From Gloeothece verrucosa PCC 7822 (GTDB lineage: Bacteria; Cyanobacteriota; Cyanobacteriia; Cyanobacteriales; Microcystaceae): a stretch of 64,000 bases of DNA. The notes under the pieces were generated by a model that did no database searches, had not been told where the DNA came from, and saw nothing but the letters and a program-made list of their open reading frames with translations. This document shows, piece after piece, positions 52,960 to 62,130 of this stretch; within the stretch, counting starts at the first letter, position 1; each line of letters starts with the position of its first letter. Location of the stretch: positions 6,006,501 through 6,070,500 of the forward strand of contig NC_014501.1 of assembly GCF_000147335.1 (NCBI RefSeq), written 5' to 3'. A program made the position numbers and the translations under genes.

Positions 52960-53010
52960 ATTAGCGTATTTTTTACGCTAATTAATTTTCTCCTTTGTCC
53001 AAAGTCCAAA
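52960..53010 (-). repeat. right terminal inverted repeat
   Basis: The reverse complement begins TTTGGACTTTGGACAAAGG and holds the palindrome ATTAGCGTAAAAAATACGCT. Confidence 0.85.
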
Positions 53011-53128
53011 ACTAATAACTAATGACAAATAAGCGTCAACTGTCTTAAGATATAGGTAAAAAGACATTCCCATTTTTTGGGGAAACAAGCTAAACTGATA
53101 ACTATTCTAGGTCTTGTCAGAACAATAT

Positions 53129-54328
53129 ATGACAAAAATCCTGATTCTCTATTCTTCGTTAGGAGACGGACACCTCAATGCCGCTAAAGCATTATATGAG
53201 GCTTTTTCCCAAAATCCAGAAGTAGAAGTCCGTATTGAAGATGCTTTAGATTATGCGAGCGCTCTTTATCGTAATACCATTATTCAACTTTATAAACAGT
53301 TAAGTGAAAAAGTTCCTCTTTTGTATAGAGCTTATTATGAAGGTACAGATACCACTGATTTAGAAACCTCTTTGGATGATAATCTCTCCGTCGCTAAACT
53401 CGAACGCCTCTTTTTTAATAAATTAGAACAATTAGTCATCGAATTTGCCCCAGATGCCATTGTTTCTGTACAACAAATTCCCGGACGATTAATTCAATTA
53501 GTAGAAGAAAAAAATCAACTCGCCATCCCCCATTATGTCGTGATTACTGATGTTATTGCCCACAGTAGTTGGCTTAATTATGGCATAAATGCTTATTTCA
53601 TTCCCAGTCAATTAACCGCTAATGTTTTGATTCAACGGGGTGCAGATCCCTCTCTATTTCAGGTAACCGGTATTCCGGTCAAATTAGAGATTATCAAACC
53701 CAAAACCCAAGCTGAGGTAAGATTAAAACATAATCTGCCGCTAAACACTCCTGTGGTCACTGTCTTTGGTGGTGGACTCAATTCTAAACGAGTTCGCACG
53801 ATGGTGTCAGAATTGCTGAGTCTGCTTTCAGAAGCAATGATTATAGTCGCCGCAGGACGAAATGAAACCTTACTCGAAGTATTAGAAGATCTTGAGGAAA
53901 CCGAACAGGTTCAACTGCGAAAATTAGGACTTATTGACTATGTTGATGATTTAATTGTGGCCAGTGATTTAATTATTACTAAAGCCGGGGGACTCATTAC
54001 CAGCGAGATCCTCGCTAGAAATACACCGATGATCATTGTTGATCCTATTCCAGGACAAGAAGAACAAAATGCTGATGTGATCACGATTGCCGGTGCAGGA
54101 ATACAATTAAGATTGATAGAAATGGTAGGGCCTGCTGTGGAGTATTTACTCAAAGACAGAGAACGTCTAGCACAAATGCGTCAAGTGGCCGAAAAAGTAG
54201 GTCAACCTCGGGCGGCCCTTAATATTGCTGAATATATTCTCAATAATATTGTTTCTCAGACCGTTTCTGAAGTATCATTAATAAATGTAGAAACGGTTCA
54301 AAATTCAGAATTATCAATTCAAACTTAA
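53129..54328 (+). CDS. MGDG synthase-like glycosyltransferase (GT28 family)
   Basis: About 399 residues: an MGDG_synth-type acceptor domain at the N-terminus (ILILYSSLGDGHLNAAKALYEAF) and a GT-B nucleotide-sugar domain (VTVFGGGLNSKRV, IVAAGRNETLLE, DLIITKAGGLITSEILARNT, IVDPIPGQEEQNAD). The family includes plant MGDG synthase and bacterial glucosyl-diacylglycerol synthases. Cyanobacteria make MGDG by another route, so the lipid product here is uncertain. The ATG is used rather than a TTG five codons upstream. It is followed by a GH1 gene on the same strand. Confidence 0.88.
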   Translation: MTKILILYSSLGDGHLNAAKALYEAFSQNPEVEVRIEDALDYASALYRNTIIQLYKQLSEKVPLLYRAYYEGTDTTDLETSLDDNLSVAKLERLFFNKLEQLVIEFAPDAIVSVQQIPGRLIQLVEEKNQLAIPHYVVITDVIAHSSWLNYGINAYFIPSQLTANVLIQRGADPSLFQVTGIPVKLEIIKPKTQAEVRLKHNLPLNTPVVTVFGGGLNSKRVRTMVSELLSLLSEAMIIVAAGRNETLLEVLEDLEETEQVQLRKLGLIDYVDDLIVASDLIITKAGGLITSEILARNTPMIIVDPIPGQEEQNADVITIAGAGIQLRLIEMVGPAVEYLLKDRERLAQMRQVAEKVGQPRAALNIAEYILNNIVSQTVSEVSLINVETVQNSELSIQT

Positions 54329-54451
54329 TGCAATTAATGAGAAAATTTCGTCAAAAATCCAATTTTTTTTGACGCTAAAAATCTTGGGGATAAGTTTCCC
54401 TAAACTAGGCTGGAACGTTCTTAATTTTCAAGGAAAAAACACTCAATAATT

Positions 54452-55993
54452 ATGTTAACATCCATCGAGACTCAACCCTTTCTCTGGGGAGTAGCGACTT
54501 CTGCTTATCAAAGTGAAGGCGGCTACAATGGAATAGATCAACCAAAAAACAATTGGTATGAAAGTGAACACAAAGGTCGAGTCATGGTGACTGGACAGGC
54601 GGCAGATTTTTGGACTCGTTATGAAGAAGATTTTAAAACCTGTCAACAGATGGGACTCAATAGCTTTCGTATCGGAATAGAATGGGCCCGCATTCAACCT
54701 TCAACAGTGGCTAAACGTTCCCAAGCTCCAGATTTTGACCAACAAGCCATTAATACCTATGCTAAAATAATTGCAACCTGTCGTCATTATGGACTAGAAC
54801 CGATAGTCACGCTTCATCATTTTACCCACCCGGCTTGGTTGGGGTTAGATGCTTGGCTGAGTCAACGTACCATCGATCATTTTATCAATTTTGTTCAAGT
54901 CAGTATTACAGAAATTAATCGACTCCTAATCGATCATTATCAAGTCTCACCAATTCATTTATTTATTACTATAAATGAACCAAATATTTTAGTAACAAAC
55001 TCTTTTTTAAGAGCCGATTTTCCGGCAAAAACTAGAGGCATTAAAGCAGTTTTAAAAGCTTATAATAATATTTTGCTGGCTCATGTGAGGGCTTATAATT
55101 CTATTCATAATATTTATCAGTCACAAGGCTGGCCAACTCCGCAAGTTTCTTTGAATACTTATTGTAGTGATTTATATTGGCTAGAAAAAGTTATTTGGGA
55201 TTTACTCAGCGTCAAAAAAAATCAGATAAAATTGGCAGAACTCAAAGATTATTTTGACAGCCAAGCCCAAGATTTAGAAATTTCTCTCTCTAAAGCTAAG
55301 TTGCCCTTTCGTCGTGACCTCCCTTACTATTTAGGGCGTTTAGTTCGTCGAGCCGCCAAAAGTTTAGGCTATTATCTATTTGACCCTAAATATTTTAAAA
55401 CACTTTTAGTAGAATTAGAAAAATCTCCCTATCCTGATGTATTTGATTATCTAGCCATTGATTATTACGATCCTTTCATTGCTCATACTTTTCGCTTGCC
55501 TTTTTTCTCGGATTTCGAGTTTCAAACCAAAGATTTTCGCGGCTGGCTCATGAGTGGAATTACCAGTAAATGGTGGGATTGGCGTTCTCTCCCTGAAGGC
55601 TTACATTTTTTCTGTAAATATTATTCAGAACAGTATAAAAACAAACCTATTCTCATTGCTGAAAATGGCATGGCCTTGCGTCGCAAATTTGATAATAGTA
55701 TTGCGACAAAAAGACCCGATCAAATGTCGAGAAGTGAGTTTATCAAAATCCATTTAGAACAGGTTAAACGCTTATTTGATGAGGGAGTTTCTTTAATGGG
55801 TTATATCCACTGGTCACTCACAGATAATTATGAATGGGGGTCTTATACCCCTCGCTTTGGACTATTTAGCCTTGATTTTATGGAGGGAACAAAACGTCTT
55901 GAAGTGGATCATTTAGGGGATCGCCCTTCTCAAACTTATGCTGAATTGATACAGAAAGCCAAACAAGCACTTAAAAATCAAGACAGGATATAA
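54452..55993 (+). CDS. Glycoside hydrolase family 1 protein (SFR2-like possible)
   Basis: 513 residues with the GH1 fold: FLWGVATSAYQSEGGY at the start, FITINEPN carrying the acid/base Glu, and ILIAENGMA carrying the nucleophile Glu, then HWSLTDNYEWGSYTPRFGLF. A middle insert (about 245-330, KLAELKDYFDSQAQDLEISL) is unusual for beta-glucosidases. Plant SFR2, a GH1-derived galactolipid transferase, is a precedent for lipid substrates. Adjacency to the lipid glycosyltransferase suggests glycolipid remodelling; simple beta-glucosidase is the alternative. Confidence 0.85.
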   Translation: MLTSIETQPFLWGVATSAYQSEGGYNGIDQPKNNWYESEHKGRVMVTGQAADFWTRYEEDFKTCQQMGLNSFRIGIEWARIQPSTVAKRSQAPDFDQQAINTYAKIIATCRHYGLEPIVTLHHFTHPAWLGLDAWLSQRTIDHFINFVQVSITEINRLLIDHYQVSPIHLFITINEPNILVTNSFLRADFPAKTRGIKAVLKAYNNILLAHVRAYNSIHNIYQSQGWPTPQVSLNTYCSDLYWLEKVIWDLLSVKKNQIKLAELKDYFDSQAQDLEISLSKAKLPFRRDLPYYLGRLVRRAAKSLGYYLFDPKYFKTLLVELEKSPYPDVFDYLAIDYYDPFIAHTFRLPFFSDFEFQTKDFRGWLMSGITSKWWDWRSLPEGLHFFCKYYSEQYKNKPILIAENGMALRRKFDNSIATKRPDQMSRSEFIKIHLEQVKRLFDEGVSLMGYIHWSLTDNYEWGSYTPRFGLFSLDFMEGTKRLEVDHLGDRPSQTYAELIQKAKQALKNQDRI

Positions 55994-56025
55994 TCCTGTC
56001 CGGTGCAAACCTTGTCTTTGATGGG

Positions 56026-56646
56026 TTAGCGCAAAAAGCTGCTGCATAACCAAAATATACAAAAGGTCGCTACAGCATATAATTGTTGATTATCTATGGG
56101 AAGACTCTTTAGCAAAGCCGCTAAACCTGATCCTATAGCGATCCCTACGACTAACCCAACCAAAGTAATTAAAACCGAACGCCAAAATTTTTGCTCTTTA
56201 CGGTTGAGAAAATAAACGTTAGCAAAAATTCCCAAAGTTAGCAGCAGAGAAACTAAAGATCCTTGTGAATCTTGAATCACCACCGTAATTCCCGCTAAAG
56301 CTAAAAACACACCTGTAGCCAACAAAATATCGGTTGACGAGGGTGTATCAATAAACTGTTGTAGCCAGGATGGAGAGGCATTAATCGGTAATGAATTGAA
56401 AGATAGCTGGGGTTCGGCAGGTTTTTCACGCTCCGGAAAACGAATTCGCTCAGGAACTTTAATTTTGCCTTCTTGCCGTAGTCTGAGGCGCTCCATAATA
56501 ATAGCATCGTAAGCCGCTTCGATGCTGTCGCGGAGTTTACTATCATCAGCATATTGTTGTAACAAGCGCTGTTTAGCCTCTTGGATCTCTTCAAAAGAAG
56601 CATCTTCTGTTACCCCTAGTTGTTGATAGGGATTTTGCTCGCTCAT
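56026..56646 (-). CDS. CPP1-like (DUF3353) J-like membrane protein
   Basis: 206 residues: a DnaJ-like N-terminal segment (NPYQQLGVTEDASFEEIQEA) lacking an obvious HPD, then a linker and about four membrane helices (ILLATGVFLALAGITVVI, VSLLLTLGIFANVYFL, VLITLVGLVVGIAIGSGLAA and the C-terminus). Plant homologues (CPP1) stabilise protochlorophyllide oxidoreductase. A chaperone-like role at thylakoids is inferred. Confidence 0.88.
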   Translation of the reverse strand: MSEQNPYQQLGVTEDASFEEIQEAKQRLLQQYADDSKLRDSIEAAYDAIIMERLRLRQEGKIKVPERIRFPEREKPAEPQLSFNSLPINASPSWLQQFIDTPSSTDILLATGVFLALAGITVVIQDSQGSLVSLLLTLGIFANVYFLNRKEQKFWRSVLITLVGLVVGIAIGSGLAALLKSLPIDNQQLYAVATFCIFWLCSSFLR

Positions 56647-57207
56647 CTATAACCTCCCTTATGGTTTGCCCTATATTCAGTTAAATATAGTGTATTAAGG
56701 ATTGTAGTTATTGGATACCAATAACAGTTAGTTTTCTCTAGGATAACTTGGACTGAGAATTGTCTGTTAGGGTTTAGGCTGGATTTTGTTTTTAGTTTAG
56801 CTTGAGAGTCAAAGAACTAACCCAAGGCGGCTAAAAATCCCTTGAACTTGTGGCTCAAGTGCCTGGTTGACCCCTAAATAGCAGCAGTATTAGTTAAAAA
56901 AACGAGTCTATGAGGCTGGAGCAGAGCCGATCGTCGGGTAAAGCCTGGGAAAATTAAAAAAATATAAACAGGCGCAAAAATGTAATCGCTCCCAAAAAAA
57001 TTGCAGAAAGCTCTGTATTTTACTTGTGTTGATTAAGATAAATACAATATTAAAGATTCCTGTATGTCACAATGAAAAACGGTAATCATCGTAAGTAGTC
57101 AGCATTACCATTTAAATAGACGCGGCTTTATGCCTCTAAGTTTAGAAAGCTGACTAGCCTAAGTCGATAAAAAGACTATGTGACCCATATCAATAAGGTC
57201 TTACGTC
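56647..57207. other. intergenic region upstream of ndhF
   Basis: 560 bp between the divergent CPP1-like and ndhF genes. No ORF or RNA gene recognised. It should contain the ndhF promoter, possibly with a long leader. Confidence 0.4.
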
Positions 57208-59289
57208 ATGGAATCACTCTATAGTTATGCCTGGCTGATCCCTGTTCTCCCTCTAATTGGGGCAGTAATCGTCGGCAGTGGGTTAATTTCTCTCAATCAA
57301 GCGACTAACCGTCTTCGGCAACTCAACGCGGTTTTGATAGTGTCTTTATCAGGTGCGGCAATGGTGCTATCTTTTGCGCTGTTGTGGAGCCAGATTCACG
57401 GTCATGCGCCTTATACTCGCTCCTTCGATTGGGCAGCAGCCGGCAATTTTCACCTGAAAATGGGTTATGTGATCGACCATCTCAGCGCCCTAATGTTAGT
57501 GATCGTCACTACAGTAGCTTTTCTGGTGATGATCTACACCGACGGATATATGGCCCACGACCCCGGTTATGTCCGTTTTTATTCCTATTTGAGTATATTT
57601 GCCTCTTCTATGTTGGGTCTGGTCATCAGTCCTAACTTAGTGCAAGTTTACATCTTTTGGGAATTGGTGGGAATGTGTTCCTACCTGTTAGTCGGGTTCT
57701 GGTTTGACCGCAAATCAGCCGCCGATGCGGCTCAAAAAGCCTTTGTGACTAACCGCGTGGGTGACTTCGGCCTGCTGTTGGGAATGCTCGGATTATACTG
57801 GGCGACCAATAGCTTTGATTTTCAAATCATGGGCGATCGCCTAGAAGAATTAGTCTCCACTGGGAGCTTAAGCGGGGCTTTAGCGGCTTTATTCGCGATT
57901 TTAGTGTTCCTTGGGCCTGTGGCTAAATCGGCTCAGTTTCCCCTTCATGTGTGGCTGCCGGATGCGATGGAAGGCCCCACACCGATCTCCGCTCTCATTC
58001 ACGCGGCAACAATGGTAGCCGCCGGGGTATTTTTAATCGCCCGGATGTATCCGGTTTTTGATCACATTCCCATCGCGATGACGGTGATCGCCTGGACAGG
58101 GGCGTTTACTGCCTTCTTAGGAGCAAGCATCGCTCTGACTCAAAATGACATCAAAAAAGGTTTAGCTTATTCCACCATTTCCCAATTAGGTTATATGGTG
58201 ATGGCTATGGGAATTGGGGGTTATACGGCTGGATTATTCCACCTGATGACCCATGCTTACTTTAAAGCGATGTTATTCCTCGATTCTGGCTCTGTCATTC
58301 ATGGAATGGAGGGAGTCGTCGGTCATGACCCCATTGTGGCGCAAGATATGCGGGTAATGGGGGGACTGAGAAAATATATGCCCATTACGGCTTTAACGTT
58401 TTTAATCGGAAATCTGGCCATTTGTGGAATTCCTCCCTTTGCTGGTTTCTGGTCAAAAGATGAGATCCTTCACCTAGCATTTGAAGCTAATCCGGCTTTA
58501 TGGCTGGTAGGTTGGTTAACCGCAGGGCTAACCGCTTTTTATATGTTCCGAATGTATTTTATGACCTTTGAAGGGGAATTTCGGGGCAATAATATGGCTC
58601 TGCGGAAATTCGTAGCCGTTAACCGGGGATTTGCACCAGCCCAACCGGTTTTTGGGCCGGGAGCGATGGATGTCAAAGAATTAGACCATGATACTGATGA
58701 ACAGGACCATGAACAGGATCATGATCATGGTCATGGTCATAGTCACTCTCCCCATGAGTCTCCTTTGACGATGACATTACCCCTGATGATCTTGGCGGTT
58801 CCTTCTACCCTCATTGGGTTGGTGGGTAAACCTTGGGAGAATTATTTTGAAGGTTTTATCTATCCCCCTGGGGAAGTTATCGAAGAAGCGGCTCACCATT
58901 TCGACTGGAATGAGTTTTACATTATGGGCGGCTCTTCTGTGGGCATTGCCTTAATTGGGATCACCCTTGCTTCTTTGATGTATCTCCACAAGAAGATTGA
59001 TCCGGCTACGATCGTTCTTAAATTCCCCTCCCTCTACAAGCTCTCTCTCAATAAGTGGTACTTCGACGACATCTATGATCGCCTCTTTGTTCAAGGATCT
59101 CGTCGTTTGGCTCGTCAGATCATGGAAGTGGACTACCGAGTGATCGATGGAGCAGTTAATTTAACTGGACTAGCTACGATTATTAGTGGTGAAGGGTTGA
59201 AGTATTTAGAAAATGGTCGCGCCCAATTCTACGCTTTAATTGTTTTTGCGGCAGTGTTGGGTTTTGTGATTGTGTTTAGTGTGGTTTAA
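57208..59289 (+). CDS. ndhF: NAD(P)H-quinone oxidoreductase subunit 5 (NdhF1)
   Basis: Large antiporter-like membrane subunit (693 residues) of cyanobacterial NDH-1, used in respiration and cyclic electron flow. The sequence has YIFWELVGMCSYLLVGFWF, PLHVWLPDAMEGPTPISALI, LTQNDIKKGLAYSTISQLGY and GIPPFAGFWSKDEIL, the hallmarks of NdhF. A His-rich loop (DHEQDHDHGHGHSHS, about 500-515) precedes the last helices. The segment FKAMLFLDSGSVIHGMEGVV has Asp where I expect Gly (FLGSGS). The chain type looks like NdhF1 rather than the CO2-uptake NdhF3/F4, which is tentative. Confidence 0.95.
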   Translation: MESLYSYAWLIPVLPLIGAVIVGSGLISLNQATNRLRQLNAVLIVSLSGAAMVLSFALLWSQIHGHAPYTRSFDWAAAGNFHLKMGYVIDHLSALMLVIVTTVAFLVMIYTDGYMAHDPGYVRFYSYLSIFASSMLGLVISPNLVQVYIFWELVGMCSYLLVGFWFDRKSAADAAQKAFVTNRVGDFGLLLGMLGLYWATNSFDFQIMGDRLEELVSTGSLSGALAALFAILVFLGPVAKSAQFPLHVWLPDAMEGPTPISALIHAATMVAAGVFLIARMYPVFDHIPIAMTVIAWTGAFTAFLGASIALTQNDIKKGLAYSTISQLGYMVMAMGIGGYTAGLFHLMTHAYFKAMLFLDSGSVIHGMEGVVGHDPIVAQDMRVMGGLRKYMPITALTFLIGNLAICGIPPFAGFWSKDEILHLAFEANPALWLVGWLTAGLTAFYMFRMYFMTFEGEFRGNNMALRKFVAVNRGFAPAQPVFGPGAMDVKELDHDTDEQDHEQDHDHGHGHSHSPHESPLTMTLPLMILAVPSTLIGLVGKPWENYFEGFIYPPGEVIEEAAHHFDWNEFYIMGGSSVGIALIGITLASLMYLHKKIDPATIVLKFPSLYKLSLNKWYFDDIYDRLFVQGSRRLARQIMEVDYRVIDGAVNLTGLATIISGEGLKYLENGRAQFYALIVFAAVLGFVIVFSVV

Positions 59290-59318
59290 TTTTTAGGCTA
59301 GGATGGGGCGTTGTTATT

Positions 59319-59338
59319 GGGGTGATCTTATTCACCCC
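59319..59338 (+). terminator. possible terminator after ndhF
   Basis: GGGGTGA/TCACCCC stem with a 6-base loop; the following T-tract is very short, so confidence is low. Confidence 0.4.
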
Positions 59339-59417
59339 TTAGCCCCTCCACTGGCCACCTGATCATATTTGAAAAAATTTATAGAAGTTAGGATAAGCCA
59401 AAATAGAGGCATCAAAA

Positions 59418-59993
59418 ATGACGGTAACATCCACACAAGAGCATTTATATAGTTTTGAACAATATTGTAATTATGATGATGGAACAGATAACCGTTATGA
59501 ATTGGTGGATGGGAAATTAGAGGTAATAAATCCACCAACTGTTAGACATTTTTTGATTACCAAATATTTAGAAAAAGTTTTTGACCAAGAAATTACTAGA
59601 AAAATTTTACCTTGGGTCTGTTTTAAAGAGGCAGGTGTCAGAACAGGATGGAGAAAGTCAAGATTAACGGATTTATTTATTGTTCCTCAAGAAGCGGCTC
59701 TAGAATTAATCGATCAGTCAGCTATTTTTCAAACTCCTCCTCTGTTAGTTGTAGAAATTGTTAGTCCTGATTCGGTTACTAGAGATTATCGTTATAAACG
59801 CTCTGAATATGCGGCTGTAGAAATTGCTGAATATTGGATTGTTGACCCGAAAGAAAACAAAGTAACTGTATTAATTTTAGAAGAAGGTTTTTATGAAGAA
59901 TCAGTCTTTATTGGAGAAGATAAGATTATTTCTAGACAGTTAAATGAAATCGATTTGACCGTTAAACAAGTTTTAGATGCCGGAAATATTTAA
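59418..59993 (+). CDS. Uma2 family (DUF820) putative endonuclease
   Basis: 191 residues with the Uma2 core: YELVDGKLEVINPPTVRHFL, RKSRLTDLFIV, PLLVVEIVSPDSVTRDYRYK and EYAAVEIAEYWIVDPKENKV. The PD-(D/E)XK-type acidic residues are intact. Paralogous in fold to the Uma2 gene between hisB and hisC but clearly diverged. Biological role unknown. Confidence 0.9.
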   Translation: MTVTSTQEHLYSFEQYCNYDDGTDNRYELVDGKLEVINPPTVRHFLITKYLEKVFDQEITRKILPWVCFKEAGVRTGWRKSRLTDLFIVPQEAALELIDQSAIFQTPPLLVVEIVSPDSVTRDYRYKRSEYAAVEIAEYWIVDPKENKVTVLILEEGFYEESVFIGEDKIISRQLNEIDLTVKQVLDAGNI

Positions 59994-60075
59994 CCAGAGA
60001 TAGTTTTAAATCATCCCCACCTATTAATAAATTCTGGTGGGGATACAAATATAGAACAGAGAAAGAAAATAAGAA

Positions 60076-60480
60076 TTAACTGTTGGGTCCGTCGCCAAAA
60101 ACTTGAGTTTTAAGGGCTTCAAACTCGAGAATTAATTCCTTGCGGTTTTCTTCTTTCAGGAGATAACGATAGACAAACCAAGCGGTATAACCTAATCCTA
60201 CGAGTTCCAAAATAGGAGCTAGTAAGGGAATATCATCGATTGCATCTAGCACAGCCAAGGTAACTTTAACAGTCACAAGACCTGCCACAATTAAGCCAAT
60301 GGTAATCAGAGGTTTTTTATTATCTGCAAAAAATTCACCGATATAATCGGGAACTTTAGCCAGAGTATCCATAACAGGTTGTACATACTCCATCCAGGGT
60401 TGGTCAGAAGCCGGTTTAGCTAAAGTTCCTGGTTCATTATTGATGGTAGTTTTGTCAATTTGTCGCTCTTTTGCTTCCAT
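60076..60480 (-). CDS. curT: CAAD-domain protein, CurT/CURT1-like thylakoid curvature protein
   Basis: 134 residues: charged N-terminus, an amphipathic stretch (WMEYVQPVMDTLAKVPDYIG), two membrane helices (ITIGLIVAGLVTVKVTLAVL and LLAPILELVGLGYTAWFVYR) joined by a short turn, then an amphipathic C-terminal helix. This is the CAAD layout. Cyanobacterial CurT bends thylakoids and organises photosystem II assembly zones. The domain assignment is firm, the CurT name less so because CAAD paralogues exist. Confidence 0.82.
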   Translation of the reverse strand: MEAKERQIDKTTINNEPGTLAKPASDQPWMEYVQPVMDTLAKVPDYIGEFFADNKKPLITIGLIVAGLVTVKVTLAVLDAIDDIPLLAPILELVGLGYTAWFVYRYLLKEENRKELILEFEALKTQVFGDGPNS

Positions 60481-60654
60481 ATTTACTCTATCCCTTTAGT
60501 CAGGTTGGACGTTTTTTGCAATATAACAAGCGAGTTGTCTGATGAAACAGACTCACTAACTTGCTCATATTATCAGACACTTCAGATAGCTTGTTATCCC
60601 TCTCAACAACTATTTAAGTTTGACAAAAGGGATAATAGAGCCGCTACTCCCAAG

Positions 60655-61887
60655 TCATTTGAATTGACTGATGGCCTCAATGGCTTCTTCTAAAGCGATC
60701 GCTATATGAGTCCAATGAGTTCCCCCTTGACAAAAAACAATATAAGGTTCTCGCAAAGGACCATCAGCCGAAAACTCCGAGGTACTCCCATCAATAAAAG
60801 TTCCTCCAGCCATGACTAATTGACTTTCATACCCTGGCATAGGAGCAGGAACGGGTTCTAGATAGGAACTGACCGGCGAACAGCGTTGTATAGCTTTACA
60901 GAAGGCGATGAGTTTTTCTGCTGACCCTAATTGTATCGCTTGAATTACGTCTTTTCGAGTAACTAAAGGAGGAGGATTGACAGGATATCCTAACTTGTCA
61001 AAGACATAAGCGAGCAAATGACTGCCTTTAATGGCTTCTCCCACCATTTGCGGCGCAAGGAATAGCCCTTGAAACAGTAGACGATTTTGCTCAAAAGTGG
61101 CACCTCCACTACTACCAATGCCCGGAGCGGTTAAGCGGCACATGGCTTGTTCGACTAAGGCGGCTTTGCCGGCCAGATAACCCCCGGCGGTGACAATGGT
61201 TCCCCCCGGATTTTTAATCAATGAACCGGCCATTAAATCAGCCCCTACTGCGGTGGGTTCTCGAGCTTCGATAAATTCCCCATAACAGTTATCGACAAAA
61301 CAGATTGTGTCTTGGTTTTGCGCTTTAACAAGAGTGACTATTTTTTCAATCTCGCTAATGGACAAACTCTCACGCCAACTGTATCCACAGGAACGTTGTA
61401 TCAATACCAACCGAGTATTAGCTCTAATTGCAGTGCTTAAAGCTTGCCAATCAATTTTTCCTTCTGAAGTTAAGTTCAATTCTCGATATTGGATGTTAAA
61501 CTCTCTTATGGAGCCTTGGCCCATTCCTCGCAAACCGATAACTTCTTCGAGGGTGTCATAAGGTTTTCCTGCTACGGCTAACATTTCGTCCCCAGGACGA
61601 AGAACGCCAAACAAAGCACAGGTGATCGCATGAGTGCCAGAGACAAGCTGTACTCGTACCGCAGCCGCTTCTGCTCCCATGACCTGAGCGTAGACTTGAT
61701 CGAGTGTTTCTCGCCCTAGATCATCATGCCCATAGCCGCTCACACTGGAAAAATGGTGTACTCCGACACGGCAATTTTGAAAAGCCCCTAAAACTTTTTT
61801 CAAATTGTGCTTGACCTGAGTGTCAATTTCAGAAAAGATTGGAGATAATATTTTTTCGGCTGAGCTTACAAGAGTCAAATTGTCCAT
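60655..61887 (-). CDS. Methionine gamma-lyase family (YnbB/aluminium-resistance type) PLP enzyme
   Basis: 410 residues of fold-type I PLP enzyme. HHFSSVSGYGHDDLGRETLD at the N-terminus, AVRVQLVSGTHAI, DNCYGEF (PLP-binding Asp), GSLIKNPGGTIVTAGGY with the Schiff-base lysine, and QGGTHWTHIAIALEE at the C-terminus are typical of the COG4100 group. The family was linked to aluminium resistance, and the activity is presumed C-S lyase. Substrate not established. Confidence 0.88.
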   Translation of the reverse strand: MDNLTLVSSAEKILSPIFSEIDTQVKHNLKKVLGAFQNCRVGVHHFSSVSGYGHDDLGRETLDQVYAQVMGAEAAAVRVQLVSGTHAITCALFGVLRPGDEMLAVAGKPYDTLEEVIGLRGMGQGSIREFNIQYRELNLTSEGKIDWQALSTAIRANTRLVLIQRSCGYSWRESLSISEIEKIVTLVKAQNQDTICFVDNCYGEFIEAREPTAVGADLMAGSLIKNPGGTIVTAGGYLAGKAALVEQAMCRLTAPGIGSSGGATFEQNRLLFQGLFLAPQMVGEAIKGSHLLAYVFDKLGYPVNPPPLVTRKDVIQAIQLGSAEKLIAFCKAIQRCSPVSSYLEPVPAPMPGYESQLVMAGGTFIDGSTSEFSADGPLREPYIVFCQGGTHWTHIAIALEEAIEAISQFK

Positions 61888-62130
61888 TGATTTAGAAAAG
61901 GTTAAATTTTGTTACTCATTATTGAGTCAAAATCCAAAAATACCTTGGTGTCGCAGTTTTAGACACCTGTGTTACAGGTATGTAAATAAATTTTGAAATT
62001 TTGCTCAACTATTACCCAAATATAGTTAAGCTTAATGAGTTAGAATCAATTACATATCTGGATTATCCCAGATTTCTTTGATTTTTAACACGGCTTGGTT
62101 CCGACTTGATTTCGCATTATAGGTTAATAC

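Larger units (their letters stand above)
50823..53010. mobile_element. insertion sequence with 51-bp inverted repeats
   Basis: 2.19-kb element carrying a DDE transposase (minus strand) and a damaged accessory gene (plus strand). Its 51-bp ends begin TTTGGACTTTGGACAAA and match with about six differences. It is flanked on both sides by the heptamer repeat, so the target duplication cannot be measured. Confidence 0.85.

Noticed and set aside
53129..54328. MurG peptidoglycan glycosyltransferase
   Set aside because: The N-terminal SLGDGHLNAAKAL region matches the MGDG-synthase-type domain rather than MurG's glycine-rich GGTGGH start.
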